DNA of 64,000 nucleotides, taken from NCBI RefSeq assembly GCF_001625305.1, contig NW_017804353.1:2385649-2449648 (forward strand). Direction: 5' to 3'. Below the pieces are notes generated by a model. That model was not told the origin of the DNA and did not search any database. It was given only the letters and a program-made list of their open reading frames with translations. Both the position numbers and the translations under genes were made by a program. Source of the stretch: Branchiostoma belcheri (Eukaryota > Chordata > Leptocardii > Amphioxiformes > Branchiostomatidae). Positions 27,097 to 39,200 of the stretch are shown in pieces (the first letter of the stretch is position 1; the number at the start of each line of letters is the position of its first letter).

Positions 27097-29598
27097 TCAT
27101 GCGTTTCTACGGCGGCTCCACGGGTTGAGGTTGACGCATCTCTCACCACCACTGTAGACCAACTCCACAGACTCCACCATGGTGTGGAAGTCCGCAAAAG
27201 AGTCGAGGTGGAAGATGTGCTTGTACTCTGGTTCCGAAATAAGCTGCTCCATGTGGCTTTGGATAACGTTGCCTATGCCTGAAAGATAGACATTTGATCG
27301 ACAAATCAGTAAGTTTATGAGAGTTCTCCATCTAAGTTCCGGATCTACACCTGGTCAAAATGTTCTTAGCATCTGCATGAATAGCTTTTTCATGTTATTA
27401 GGAGAAAGATGAATGTTATTCTTCTTTAATACACAGTCTAGAGTTTCTTAATTAGCTGGTACTTACCCAGAGCAAACACAGAAACGCCAATGTTTCGCAG
27501 CCTTTCAGCCGCTGCTTCTGTCAGAGAGTCGCTATTGGGCCGCCCATCAGTGATCAGCAGCACTTCCTTCAGTGAACCTGGCCTCAGACCCTTGGTAGAA
27601 CTAGAAACGCTGAAGTCGCCATTTGCAAACATGGTTGTCCGGGCGTAGTCAAGAGCGTTGTGAGTGTTCGTGCCGCCATCTTGGGTTTTGATAGCAATTT
27701 AAAAATGTTAAGAATAATACACTGCGGAATAATTATCTACGAAATTGATTAAGTGTCATTTATTTTAATCTGTAATATAGCTTTAGGCACTTTACAGGAT
27801 ATGCAGCTTGATGGGAGTTTCGAAGGCTGTGTTATTATGTTCACAAGGGTTATTGGCGTTTAGTTGGAACCGCCAAACGGTCTATAAAATAATAGATATA
27901 TCGTTGAAAGGACTTGCCCAAGTGTTTTAATTTCGGTAAGTGCTAGCTTGAAAATTCGTAGTAACCTTTATCTTATTAGTACAATAAAATATGAAGAATT
28001 AGGATAAAAATAGAACATTACCTGAATAAGTGACCTGCCTAATCGCATTACTCACGCCCGTGTAAGTCCCATAGTCATTGAAGTCAAAGTGCTCTGTGTA
28101 GGACGAGCTGAACGTCATGAACGCGATCTACGCCAACATAAAAAAACTCTGAGATGAATATAATTGAAAGTTCTTTGAATAATACTGATTTTGACCTTCT
28201 CAGCTCTCAAACGCTTTGGTCAACATGCATGCTATTAAATTAAATGCCTCTTGCTTCTCTTCGCATACGTTAGTCTGAGATAAAACTGGAAAGTCTAATA
28301 CCTGGTGGTATGGATAGGACGGGCCTATACCGGGGCAAATGTAGCCCAACAGTCTAGCCAGTGCCTCCTTTGCGTCGTTGAAGACTTCAACTGTAGAAGA
28401 ATGTGAAGTACGTATCAGACAACCTTAAGGATAGGTGAGCTGCTACCTATTGCACTGGCTTTGTAGAGTCCTGTTCAAATTACCATTAATTGTCGCTGTA
28501 TTGTGCCTATTCATTCTGAAGTCTTAATTCAAATTTGTCTGCTCCAAATATCATCATTTGCGTTTTACTGCCTTTCACTCTACAACAGTATGCGTTTTTT
28601 ATATTCTTCAAGAAAAAAAAACACCTTTATAAATGCCTGTACAAAAGAGACTTACGTCCAATACTTCCCGACTCATCGAGAATGATGAGCAGGTCTCGCT
28701 CCTTCCCAGGGTTCCGGCTAGTGGTACTCTGTCCCTTCAGGAAGAACGTGTCGAAGGCCCGAGCCGTTTCCTGGGGTGTGATGGTCTCGCCTGGTGATAT
28801 TCACATCATGTAAAATACGTAGTTTAGAAAGGTAGCATTTGAAAACCAAATACAACATGAGCTACCCTAACGAACGTTAACTACTGTTCTGACCATTCAT
28901 ATATATTTGGTGACAAGACGCTCCAACTTTGTCCTGCAATTGCAGCTACATGTACATAATGTAATCTGGCACCGCAGGGTGTCCACTACATCGCCACACA
29001 AGTTATTATGGTAACAACCGTATAGTCCAGGTTATTGACCTTTTTTGTTTGGAACGGAAGATGTGATTGCCTTGGTCATGTTCTATCATGCAACAATCTA
29101 CCGAGTGCCATTCACCGACAAAAGAAAAGGACTCTCAGAGTTATCTGCACTCATCAATGGAAGTGTAGTCGTTGTTGTGCTCTTACCTGCAGGCAGCTGC
29201 TCCGTTTCTTCGTTTGGACCACAAGCCGTCCCGCCGTTTGACGGATGACGTAGGATCACCCTGGAACGCAGGCGGGTGTTGTAGCCCACCTAGAACGTGA
29301 TATGCACAATGAAGTTGCTGGAAGGCATTATCATTTTCAGAAGAGCCAAATGGAGGAATGTCTTGAATTGCATATGCCTACGCTCGGATATGCAGGGTCA
29401 AAAGGCTTAGAAAATCTTAAGATGAAAACGAAAGGTCTCAAGATCTTCCAATCATTAGAATTAGAAACTACTAAGTCTTACCTTCATCCACTCACTCCAC
29501 TCTGACTGGAGACAGTCGACGGAAGTCGTGTCATACAGCCAGGCACGGGCGGCTGTGCTCAACAAGAGCAGGACCACGGAGGAGACGAGAAAACGCAT
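27097..29598 (-). CDS. Secreted TSR-VWA domain protein
   Basis: Seven exons (29598-29482, 29289-29187, 28790-28656, 28390-28302, 28127-28022, 27679-27467, 27278-27097) join in frame into 314 residues. Residues 1-19 are a signal peptide (MRFLVSSVVLLLLSTAARA). Residues about 28-65 form a short thrombospondin type 1 repeat (WSEW, R.R, HPSNGGTAC). Residues about 105-295 are a von Willebrand A domain with a full metal-binding MIDAS set: DESGS at 112-116, the GGTNTHNAL threonine, and ITDGRPN. The order signal-TSR-VWA with nothing after it is unlike the large vertebrate matrix proteins I know, so I give no symbol. It is probably an extracellular adhesion or matrix-type protein. A TATA box lies about 80 bases upstream of the start and a poly(A) signal about 60 bases after the stop. 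Confidence 0.88.
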
Positions 29599-29677
29599 CT
29601 TCGCTCAGCTTCACTGTGGAGTACAGTACTCTTCAGACTGCCAGACGGCAACTGTAGCTGAAGCCTTTTCTTTGCCG

Positions 29678-29685
29678 CTTTTATA
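29678..29685 (-). promoter_or_regulatory. TATA box of the TSR-VWA gene
   Basis: TATAAAAG on the minus strand, 80 bases upstream of the start codon, which would give a 5' UTR of about 50 bases. It is the clearest core promoter element in the window. Confidence 0.6.
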
Positions 29686-30929
29686 CTTTTGCTGTGAAGT
29701 TCGATCGGATGTCATAAAAGATACTGCACAGCGTAAGATAGTGGATGAATGCGTCGTGTTTGCACCGCATGGTGTGGATTCCAGGGTGTTGTTTACTCTG
29801 GTGAGGAAATGGCCCTGACGGATCGTTACTTTATCATTTGAACGTTATTAAATCCGAAATGATGAATTGACAACACTGGTTACCGTGTTGCCCTCTCCTT
29901 GTACATGATTGACTGAGCTTCCCAACGATCATAACTGCATTTCACAACTCGTGGTGTCCCCAATGTTTTTCGTCCTATTATGTCTAAATTTTTGTCGTCG
30001 AATGACTTACCATCGAGGCTAATTCTCCTTGGTTGCCATAAAGTTTGGCTCTCGTAATACTTTCATTTCGGATATCAGCCCAACCAGTAAGTGTGGTATC
30101 GTTGACTCGACTTTTTTTCTTATCAGTTCGGTATTAATACCTCACAAAACTGCATATTTCTGACGCTATCTGTGCTTTTTGTTATCGCGCATTAGTGTGC
30201 TGGTATTGATAAATGCTTTTATTACATGATAGTTCACAGTTGACAGGTGCCTTGTACCCACGGCTTTTCTCTGATTTCCTCCTTCATTGCGTTATACTAT
30301 TCAACTCCGCAGCTATCTAATCTGTCATTGTTCTTATAGCCAACACAAGTAAACACGGATATTACCCGTGCTCAAGATACCGTATCTGTCAAACGGTCAA
30401 TACTGGCATCAACTCTGATAAAGAGTCAACTGCTTCGTTTTGCCGTAATAAGGAAGTAATAACGCTTCTTCGCCTTGATTAATTGGTTGTGATTGGTTTT
30501 CAGAGCTGGTACAGGCTACCAATTGGGTGGCATATGATATGGACCCTCTCTGGCCAATGGATACTGCCTGGCCAATTTGATACTGTCTTTTGACACACTA
30601 GGATCTGTTTGGAGATAACTGTCTGATTCTATCAGCTGATTTACTGATTCCTTCACACATTCATAACAATCTGACGTTCTCATGATTTATTCAGGTTTGC
30701 TGTGATCCATTCACAGTGATCGACTTCATATAACGTCTTGTGAAATACCTTTATTTTTATCATTATAAAAGTAGCTGCGAGAATAAAATGTGCTAAACTT
30801 GAGTTTGCAGTCACTTTGTCTCTATCCTTTCGTCTGCCCTTTCATTGTATGAAAAAGGATTGCTGTAAAGCATTTACCGAGCAGTTTATAATTATGAGAC
30901 GTACACTTGACTAAATCTAAACTGTAGCT

Positions 30930-31060
30930 GCATCTGTATAGCCGGTATAACCGCCCTTCGGCGTAACACACCAGCTTCTGTATCTGTATAGCCGGTATAA
31001 CCGCCCTTCGGCGTAACACACCAGCTTCGCAGGCACGTCGCGGCAGCTGGCTCATTACAC
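30930..31060 (-). repeat. Two tandem units of the AAGCTGGTGTGTT repeat
   Basis: A 50-bp unit (read on the minus strand: AAGCTGGTGTGTTACGCCGA, a GGGCGGTTATACC block, ACAGATAC) occurs twice in succession at about 30935-31030, followed by the family's TGCCTGCG/CATTCGGTGTAA part. A single diverged copy on the plus strand is at 10205-10275. Confidence 0.75.
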
Positions 31061-31121
31061 CGAATGACTGGTTACACCTAACACTTTTTATAGACTCCCA
31101 AATAGAGCGCTATAAACGTGC

Positions 31122-34100
31122 TTAATTCTTCCCACAAGTACCGACTTGCATCTTCAGCACGCCCTGTTTATGTAAGTCTCTAAGGAAGTCGTATTCCCTC
31201 CCCATGTGGTGATGCCCGCCCTTGTTCTGTAGAATCGGTTTGATGAAGTCTCCCGGGTAGTAGTGATAGGGGATGGGCGTGTTCCGGGCATCACGTTGGA
31301 ACGGGAAGAAGCCGTAGAGGTAAGGCCGCTCACAGAACGTCGTCGTCATCAGAACCGTGATCATGCCGGTTGTTGGGGGCCCGCCCATCTTTTTGTGAGC
31401 TATCCTGGACGCGAGGCTGGCGGGAAAAAAACAGCAGAACAAAATTCAAAAAGGTAACATTTGCAAAGCAAATCCCGATGACACCTTCGCATGGTCTAGC
31501 TATAGCTTAACGAATTACTGCTTTGTCTATTGTTACTCAAACACACTGGTATATATAGTGGCCTTGCAGCCCCTTTTGAAGTCAGTTCTGCATGGCCCTT
31601 GCAACATTATATAACCCAACACTAGTTACCATGGTGACAAACGACTGGTTCAGGTCATTGACCTTATTTGTTTGGAACGGAAGAAGAAGAAGAAACGATA
31701 CGTTTTCCTTTGGTAAACATAAATAACATTTTCAAAGCAATACATTAGTGTTAGTTACCTTCACATGGGGACGATCTAGCCTAACAAATGACTGCTCTTA
31801 CTCAAACTACATCATGCAAAAACTACATCAAGTAATCCAACACAACAGATGCCAGATACCATATATATATATATATATATAGTGACAGCTGATTGCCATA
31901 TTTCCATCTTGAGCATCATCTTTAGAAGCCGGTACTTACGGGTTGATCCCCCGTTTTAATCTTCCCTTGATGGAGTATAAGGAGAAAGTGACGCGGTACT
32001 TTCTGGCCACTCTGATGACTTTACGTCTTGTACTTTCATGCACGACCAGCGTCGTCCCGTCAATATTCCTCAGTCGACTCTCGTACACGTCCTGGGTTCT
32101 ATTCTTCAACTTCGACTGTAACCAGGAGTCCGGACAGGTTTGCCATTCATTTAGTCATTAGTATCAAGTTGTGTTTCTTTGCAGTTATTACCTTCGCCAA
32201 GAAGCTTGCTTTTCACTGTGTTTTGAGGTGTTGGGGCATTTTATGCTCAACATTAATCAAATTACTATGGGTCCAATCTGACAACAAATAGAGAATGAAG
32301 TTTTTGTGTTCTTTTCAACATGGAACGTGTGACGTTACAGCATCGGTATAGCGTTACCACTATAACGTTACAATTCATTCCAAAAAATTCATTCTCTATT
32401 TGTTGTCAGATTCAACCCATAGTAATTTAATTAACCTTGAGCATAAAATGCCCCAACACCTCAAAACACACTGGAAAACAAGCTGTTTAACGTCAACAGG
32501 ATCATTCTGATTCCTGTACTATGCAAATGAGGTTTAGACCCCTGTTTTCGCAATACATTCTGGGGATGGGAAACTCGTGAATGGGAAAGAAAAATGGGTG
32601 AAATGTGCTGTATTTGCTCTTGAGCAAATGTCGGCCTTTCTTGTTACTCATAGAGTTCCTAATAATCATAAACATAAGCATAAACTTGCCGAGCTCCGTA
32701 TCCGTTGGGGCGTGCCCATGTTTAATATCGTCATGCTGGTCCGTCTGCCGACGTCATTCTCGTAACCCCTGACAACCGGGATGTCCATCCTGATGACGTA
32801 CTCTTTTGAGTCGATCTCGTTCCCACAGTGGCTGCCCAGCAACACGCCGCTGTTGCCGACCACAGCGCAGGTGTTGTAGTGCCCGATGGTCCCGCTTTGG
32901 TCCGTCCGGCAGTGGGCTTCAGTCTCACGCGTTTCTCCTTCTCCTGTATACTTTACTGTTTCGTACTGAGCCAGTTTTGGCAACCTTTTAGTGCTCTTTA
33001 CCAGATAGACGGACGGGTGCAGTTTCCCCGTGGAGTTTCTGAAAGATTAAGACTGTGACATTGTGACTTTTTTCATCCGTTATAATAGAAAGCTTTCAAT
33101 AGAAATTTAATGAAAGTTCCTTGACTGAACAAAACATTGTGATCAATGTTAATGCAGGATATGCAGTATCTTTGTCCATGGTCTGAAAGATACATGAAAT
33201 ATGTGACATTGTACATGTGAGAAGTATGGTAGCATCTGTCTTGAAATTGATGAACATAACGGTTTGTGACTGAGATCAGCGGTTCATGTTCCAAAGATAA
33301 CTGTCATTTAGATAAGATGGTATTTTTCACGAAAAATATGGCTCCCTGACTGATTTTACAAGACCGGTGCCAATGAGAATCATTAGCAGGGAAACTTGAC
33401 AAACCTGACTCTCGCCATGGCCTCAGGTCTAAACTGCCACACCGGATCAGGCGCCAGGGAGCCGAAGTGCAGGGTGGGCCAAGAATTCCGGATTCCAGTG
33501 CTGTTGCCCTCCTGATTCCGGATCCCTGTTCCGTTGCCCTTCCGGTACATTGGAAATTGCGGCATTGCCTGTAACGAGCCCCTAATAATAGGATGATGAA
33601 GCAAAGACGTTACTCTATATCATGTCCTTGGATATAATGACAATGACAATGAAGTTTATTGCAGATTAATGCCCCAGTGGAGCTGAGTGCACCACTTTAG
33701 TTACAAATAAGGATGGGGAAACCCATGGAGGGAAAACTATGCTATATCTATCTATATCTAAGCTGCACGTGTCTCTTCTCTCTTGAGACATTTGTATAGG
33801 AGTTAACATTTAGCTTTTGTAATACATCATAGTTTGGCGAATAATCTAATCTACAAATTCATTTCTTTACATTTTCGTCTTTTTCATTTGGTTTTGGTAT
33901 TCTACGACATTGGTATCATTTTCCAATGTTTTTTTTCAACTTACGGTATATATTTGCTCATTTTGCAACTGTTCTGTACAATTTACAGTGTGGCTGAATT
34001 TTTTTTTTTGGAAACGGCCGAGAATTCATGCGCGCTGGAATGTAATCCATATGGCTTAAACTCACTATCATCATCATCATCATTAACTGCTTAACTCACT

Positions 34101-34546
34101 ATCACGTTTGTATTAAAAATTTTAACGATACGTCCAAACGGTTCTACAGATACGTCAGTGAAGGTTAGACATTCAGGTAATAAGATACGCCAGAAAACAG
34201 TTACGCAAGTAACTTGTTAGGTGTTTGTCTGTGCTTTTGTACCAGGATTTCCTGAAAAACAGGCCAGAGTGGCCTGAGTGTGATACCCGGTTGAACAAAT
34301 AAAGTTCACTTGAAAGTTGGATATGATTTTTGAAAAAAAAAAAAAATCCGGTTGCTTTCGACTGTTTTTTGGCGATTCAGCAGATGTATTTGTTACGTAC
34401 CCCCACAGCTTCACCAGTAGAAAGTACGTCGCCGTGAACATGACTGTAGAAAGTATGAAGCTGGTCAGTCTTCTGCTGACCGCCGCTGGGCGCAAATCCG
34501 CGTCACGGTAGTCATAGCGTCGCCTCGTCACTTCCGTTTCCGCCAT
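31122..34546 (-). CDS. Alpha-2,8-sialyltransferase (ST8Sia family)
   Basis: Five exons (34546-34401, 33581-33405, 33038-32690, 32115-31940, 31416-31122) join in frame into 380 residues. It is a type II Golgi enzyme: short basic cytoplasmic tail, membrane segment at about 27-48, then a stem and catalytic domain. Sialylmotif L is clear (CAVVGNSG at about 165-172 followed by IDSKEYVIR and DVGRRT), sialylmotif S begins at about 296 (PPTTGM...FCERPYLYGFFPF), and a late HxxxxE motif VS follows (HHMGRE region), with PYHYY between. These define the ST8Sia branch, which transfers sialic acid from CMP-sialic acid to glycans or glycolipids; which member is uncertain. The exon 3 donor is GCAAGT, a GC-AG intron; it is the only site that keeps the frame. 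Confidence 0.9.
32187..32484. mobile_element. Foldback element with ~97-bp arms in an ST8Sia intron
   Basis: Bases 32204-32299 and 32388-32484 are inverted copies of one another (about 93% by eye), separated by an 88-base loop. The left part begins ATTACCTTCGCCAAG, also seen inverted at the end of the repeat at 34820-35285. No coding capacity. The RNA of this intron could form a long hairpin. Confidence 0.75.
33635..33725 (-). repeat. Retroposon-like tail with ATTGTC repeats
   Basis: On the minus strand this reads ...GCAATAAACTTCATTGTCATTGTC, resembling the 3' tail of a non-LTR element with short tandem ATTGTC units. A related short piece occurs at about 37748-37772. The element class is not determined. 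Confidence 0.4.
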
Positions 34547-34819
34547 GTGTTGCACCTAGTCAGTGGGTGTGCCATCGTTAATATATGGCCATATATTGTT
34601 GCAAATTCCTGGCTGAAGGCTAAGTGAAAATGACAAGGATAAATGAACAAAGAAACAGAGTACAAAATAACTCCACAAAGTAAAAGGTAATACAATATTG
34701 TCTAAAACTACAGCTATGTCTAAAACCGTATGTCTTAAGGGTTTGACTTCTCTTTTGTAAACTATGGAAAATATTAACGGGGAGATCTTACAAGCCTCCA
34801 CCAGGCTTTTCTACGGGGG

Positions 34820-35285
34820 TACGGAATTTCCCCATAAATTATGCAAATTACATCCATATTTGCATAATTGTCAAATATTTATATCAAGCGTCACATAAAC
34901 TACCTATACACCAAAAATCATGACGATCCGTCAACCGGTTCTTGAGTTATCCTCTTTTAATTTTTTTTTTCAAACAGATAGCCCTGCAGTTCCAGAGCAA
35001 GCCGCCAGGCGGCCCAAACTCACGTCACTTCTTGCCCAGCACAAGAGCTACCTATCATCCAAATTTCGTCTAGATCATGAGATATCAAAACCGAAAGTTT
35101 AGATGCAATACCATAACAAGCCGCCAGGGGGTCCAAAATCTAATCATTTCCAGGTCTCATCAAGACCTACCCACTTACCAAGTACCAAGACAATCCATTT
35201 ATAGTGTTTACAGACACACATGCAGACAGACAGACACACACACACACGAACGCCTCTGAAAACATAACCTTGGCGAAGGTAATCT
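34820..35285. mobile_element. Non-autonomous repeat ending in CCTTGGCGAAGGTAAT
   Basis: Features are a TTATGCAAAT start, CCTGCAGTTCCAGAGCAAGC, a GCCGCCAGG motif repeated within it, a CAGACAGACAGACACACACA run, and an end ACCTTGGCGAAGGTAAT. The same order (TTGCATAAT, CCTGCAGTTCCAGAACAAGC, CAGACAGACAG) appears inside the larger element at 36690-37120, so both are copies of one family. I recall this ending from other marine invertebrate genomes. Confidence 0.6.
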
Positions 35286-35397
35286 TGTCTAACCTGTTTT
35301 CTATGGCGAGGCGGGTGCTAATTGTGATCGCTCAGGCATGATGTACTTTGACACGGACACGCTAAACATAAACAAATTTCTGAACAAAATTTTAGTC

Positions 35398-35580
35398 ATT
35401 TTCATGTCCGTAGCCAGGATTTTGGTTTGGGGGAGGTGGGGTTCTTCCTACTTTCCGAGGGACCAGCGAGCGCCAAAGGCGCGAGCTTCCTAGTGGCTGG
35501 GGGCATACTCTAGCCAGCCCGCAAAAAATTTTGAACATTGAACCTTCTGAAATGGCATTTCCTGTGTTCTTGAAAGGATT
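35398..35580 (+). repeat. Dispersed repeat with CCAAAGGCGCGAGC core
   Basis: Landmarks are TGTCCGTAGCCAGGATTTTG, AGCGCCAAAGGCGCGAGC, GGGGGCATACTC and TCTGAAATGGCATTTCCTG. I recall the same order from repeats in several invertebrate genomes; the class is unknown to me. GGCGCGAGC and GAGCGCC form a small internal palindrome. Confidence 0.5.
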
Positions 35581-36241
35581 TCAAAGGAAGAATCAGAGAC
35601 AAATAGAATTCCAGCGATCACTTTGTACGTCCCGAGGATACCCATTGACGCTCTACAAGGTAAGATTACAAATATGATACTTGAGCCTTACAAGGTGAGA
35701 TTGTTGAAACTCAGAAGAAGTGATATTCAGCTAGGGGGGAAGCTTCTGTCACTAAAATCGTTTTCAAACAGTTTACCTATGATAATGAAAAAATAACGTG
35801 TGGCTACGTAGTCTGGCAAACCTTTCAGAGATTTAGAGTCTGTACGGTGAATATATACCCACCTGTGAGGCACAGGTTGGTCAGCAAACTTAGAGATCGC
35901 TATCTACACATGTAGCAACATGAGGTTCCGCCATGCAAATGTCAAAATGTCACCTCTGACATGGGAGAGGCTTTGAACAAACATCACCGTGTCGGAAGGT
36001 GCAAATTTTCCTGTATTTAGGTATTTAATAAGCAACTATTGTAAAGAAAAGCACTGGATCTTGCAAATATGTGATCAAAATTTTGCAAATGAGGTCCTGA
36101 TTTGAATACATCAAATCAAATCAAAATCAAATTTGACAACTGCAGTATGTTATTAACCGCCATGTGTCGTTCTAAATTGTGAACTAGAACATCATCACCC
36201 CCGCAACCGAATGGTACAATCCACCTGTCCACACAAACAAG

Positions 36242-39200
36242 ATGGCCGCCGATCCGTCGACTTCCGACGAGCCCGTGTCGAAAAAAGCTCGGACAGGCGA
36301 AGGTCTGGTGTCCACCTGGCCCAAATTCACGCACAGGATGGACCAGGACGAAGTCAAGACCTTCTTTAAGGAGACTGGGTACATAAAGGTGAGTGGGAGA
36401 ACAGATATTTACGTGGAAAACGATGAAACGATGAAAATGACCTAGAAACGATGAAAATGAACGATGAAACGATGAAAATGACCTAGAAAACGACGCGGTC
36501 AGCTGTGGCGCAGTCAGCAACATTTTTTACTTCCGGGTTTGGGACCAATCGATAGGGCAGCTGTTGTAGTGTTGACGGGTAACAGGTCGTTTCGCCCCTT
36601 GGACGTTTCGCCCCCAGGTCGTTTCGCCCCCAGGACGTTTCGCCCCCAGGACGAACTTTGATATCGATTGGCTACGGGACATACAATATTATCCCAGTCT
36701 GATTCTAGACGATGTATAATTTCCCCATTGCATAATTTGCATTCAATAAGGTAGATCTCTGTCTAAGCTACCTACATATAAAAAAATCATAAAAATACTT
36801 TGTGAATTTATCTGCTCAGAAACCTTCCTGCAGTTCCAGAACAAGCTGCTAGGGGGAACAAAAATTACTGGCAGGAAAAGCTATCAGTCACCAAAAAGCC
36901 AAGACCATAGCATGCCCATGATTGCAAAAGGTACAAAAACCGGACGTTGTGCTGCAGTACCAAGGAGGCCCATATTTGACCTTGACCTTTGTCTTCTTAA
37001 GACCTGCCAACATACCAAACATCATCACAATCCATGAAGGCGTTCTGAAGTTATGCTGACTACAAATTTGTGGAAACACACATAGACAGACAGACGCACC
37101 AAAAACAATACCTCCATTTTTCATAAAATATAGCATGAGGAAACACAGTTTATAGCTTCACTATAAATTCACTATATATATATTTATTATATATATTATA
37201 GCTTCACTATATATTCACTATATATAGCTTCACTATATATTCACTATATATAGCTTCACTATATATTCACTATATATAGCTTCACTGGGGGCGAAACGTC
37301 CTGGGGGCGAAACGACCTGGGGGCGAAACGTCCTAGGGGCGAAACGTCATGAAACCGTGTTGACGTTTTCCTTTTGTGACAAAGATGCCGACAGAAGTCA
37401 CGCGATGCCTTGTAACAGTCTGGTGATAAGCTCTAAAATTTCCTAGAATTTGGTATACCTGTAAGTGGGATGGGTGTCTTGTCTTTTTTAAACATGGAGC
37501 CAACATATCTTACAACATGAAACGTTAGGTTCTCTTGAACAACACCTAAAACCAAGGAGGTTTGCTAAAACATACTCTTGAACAATAAACTGTTACTCAA
37601 GCAACTAGATAACTATTTTGAGAACTCGACAGTCTTCTTGAGTAACTTCTGTGGCTACTCCTCTGGCTAGTGGATACTGTATTGCTGTATGATCTGCTTG
37701 GAGATTACCTCAGTTACCTAGTAACTTAGTGCAATTTTCTCAAGTATGCAATAAAGGTCATTGTCAATGTCATGTTAACATGTTATCCCCACTCCCAGAT
37801 CCCAGACTTCCTGTCTGAGGATGAGCTGGCGGCGCTGAACCGGGAACTGGCGCGGTACCGGCGCGATGTCGTGCCAAACATCTCCAACAAGGACGTGTTC
37901 TACGAGGAGAAGGACAATCCCGACACCATCATCCGCCTGGAGAGGATGCAGACTAACGATGACTTCTTCAAGGTGAGGGGTTAATGATTATTATTACCAA
38001 ACTACGCAGGAAACCAGACTAGTATCGGGTACTTGGCTGGCCAACTCCCCTCGATCTCACCCTTAGCAGTGATGTAGATAGGTGGGCGTAGGGCTCTTGG
38101 ATGCCAAAGGAAACCGGCGAACAGCCTGATACTAGTCTGGCTCCTAGGGTTTCTGCAAACACATCGGGTCAATGACCTAGACCAGACAGCTGTAGCAGAT
38201 ACCCTGTGGTGCTGGGTTACATTATGTAGCAAGTCATAGGACAAAGTTGAGGGAGTTGTCACCAAGTACTTGTTAAGTTGTATATAAATGTGTTTGAGTA
38301 AGAATGAACAGTGCAGTAGTTTGTTAGGCTAGACCATGTAAAGGAAAGCATTATGCATTTACTTTGAAAATGTGACCTTTCTAGGCCTCTGTATCACTAG
38401 TACATGTATCACTAGTACATGTATATGAAAGGACACTTCACACTCAATCCCTATAACCCCCTCCCCCAGGACCTGGGCCTTTCCCCTGCCTTTAACGGAC
38501 TGGCTGACTTACTGCTGGGGGAGGACATGGAGCCCAACAACGTGCAGTTCTTCTCCAAACCGCCAGGGGCCAAACCCACACCTCCTCACCAGGATGGCAA
38601 GTACTTCATGCATGACAAAGGTATGTCTGAGTCTGTATCATTAAGTCTATCATGGTTCAGAGAGGGTTGATTCACCCTGATATACAATGCCTCAGGAGAA
38701 GCTAGGGGCCCATCAACACTCTGAACAGTGATGGTATAGAAGATTCTGTCTTCCAGTCACCTTTGATTCACAACTGACGTGAATAAGCTTTCGAATTACG
38801 GAAAGCCAGTGTAGTGACTCAAACATGCATCTAACGAAGGTTGAAGGGATCGACGGAAAATTCATGGTGACTGAGTGCTCCTTTTGTGTTGGAACTATGC
38901 TCAAATTTACAACTTATTATATATATTAATATGGATTCTACCAACATATAGATGAGTTTTCATTCAAACAAGACAGATTTGTAAAATAACGAAGACAATG
39001 GTATTGACGGTAACTCATTTGTTTTTCCCCCCAGGAATCACGTTCTGGTTGGCCCTGGACGATGCAGATGAGGAGAATGGCTGCCTGTACTACGTTCCCG
39101 GGACACACCTCATGGGGGAGCTTCAGCACGAGAAGTCCACTGCGCTGGGGTTCAGCCAGGGTCTGGCCGACTACAGCGCTGAGATGCAGGAGAAGGAGGC

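Larger units (their letters stand above)
29599..31121. other. Intergenic region with dispersed repeats
   Basis: Between the TSR-VWA start and the ST8Sia stop. It holds the TSR-VWA promoter, a stretch at 30490-30620 with TGGCCAATGGATACTGCC and GGATCTGTTTGGAGATAA motifs that recur at 37665-37710, 45595-45685 and 50585-50615, and the tandem repeat at 30930-31060. A minus-strand AATAAA (TTTATT at 30750-30755) may serve ST8Sia. No gene is supported. Confidence 0.6.
34547..36241. other. Divergent ST8Sia / PhyH-gene intergenic region
   Basis: Contains two dispersed repeats (34820-35285 and 35398-35580). The remaining 35581-36241 carries no recognisable gene. Promoters for both flanking genes should lie here, but no core element stands out. 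Confidence 0.6.
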
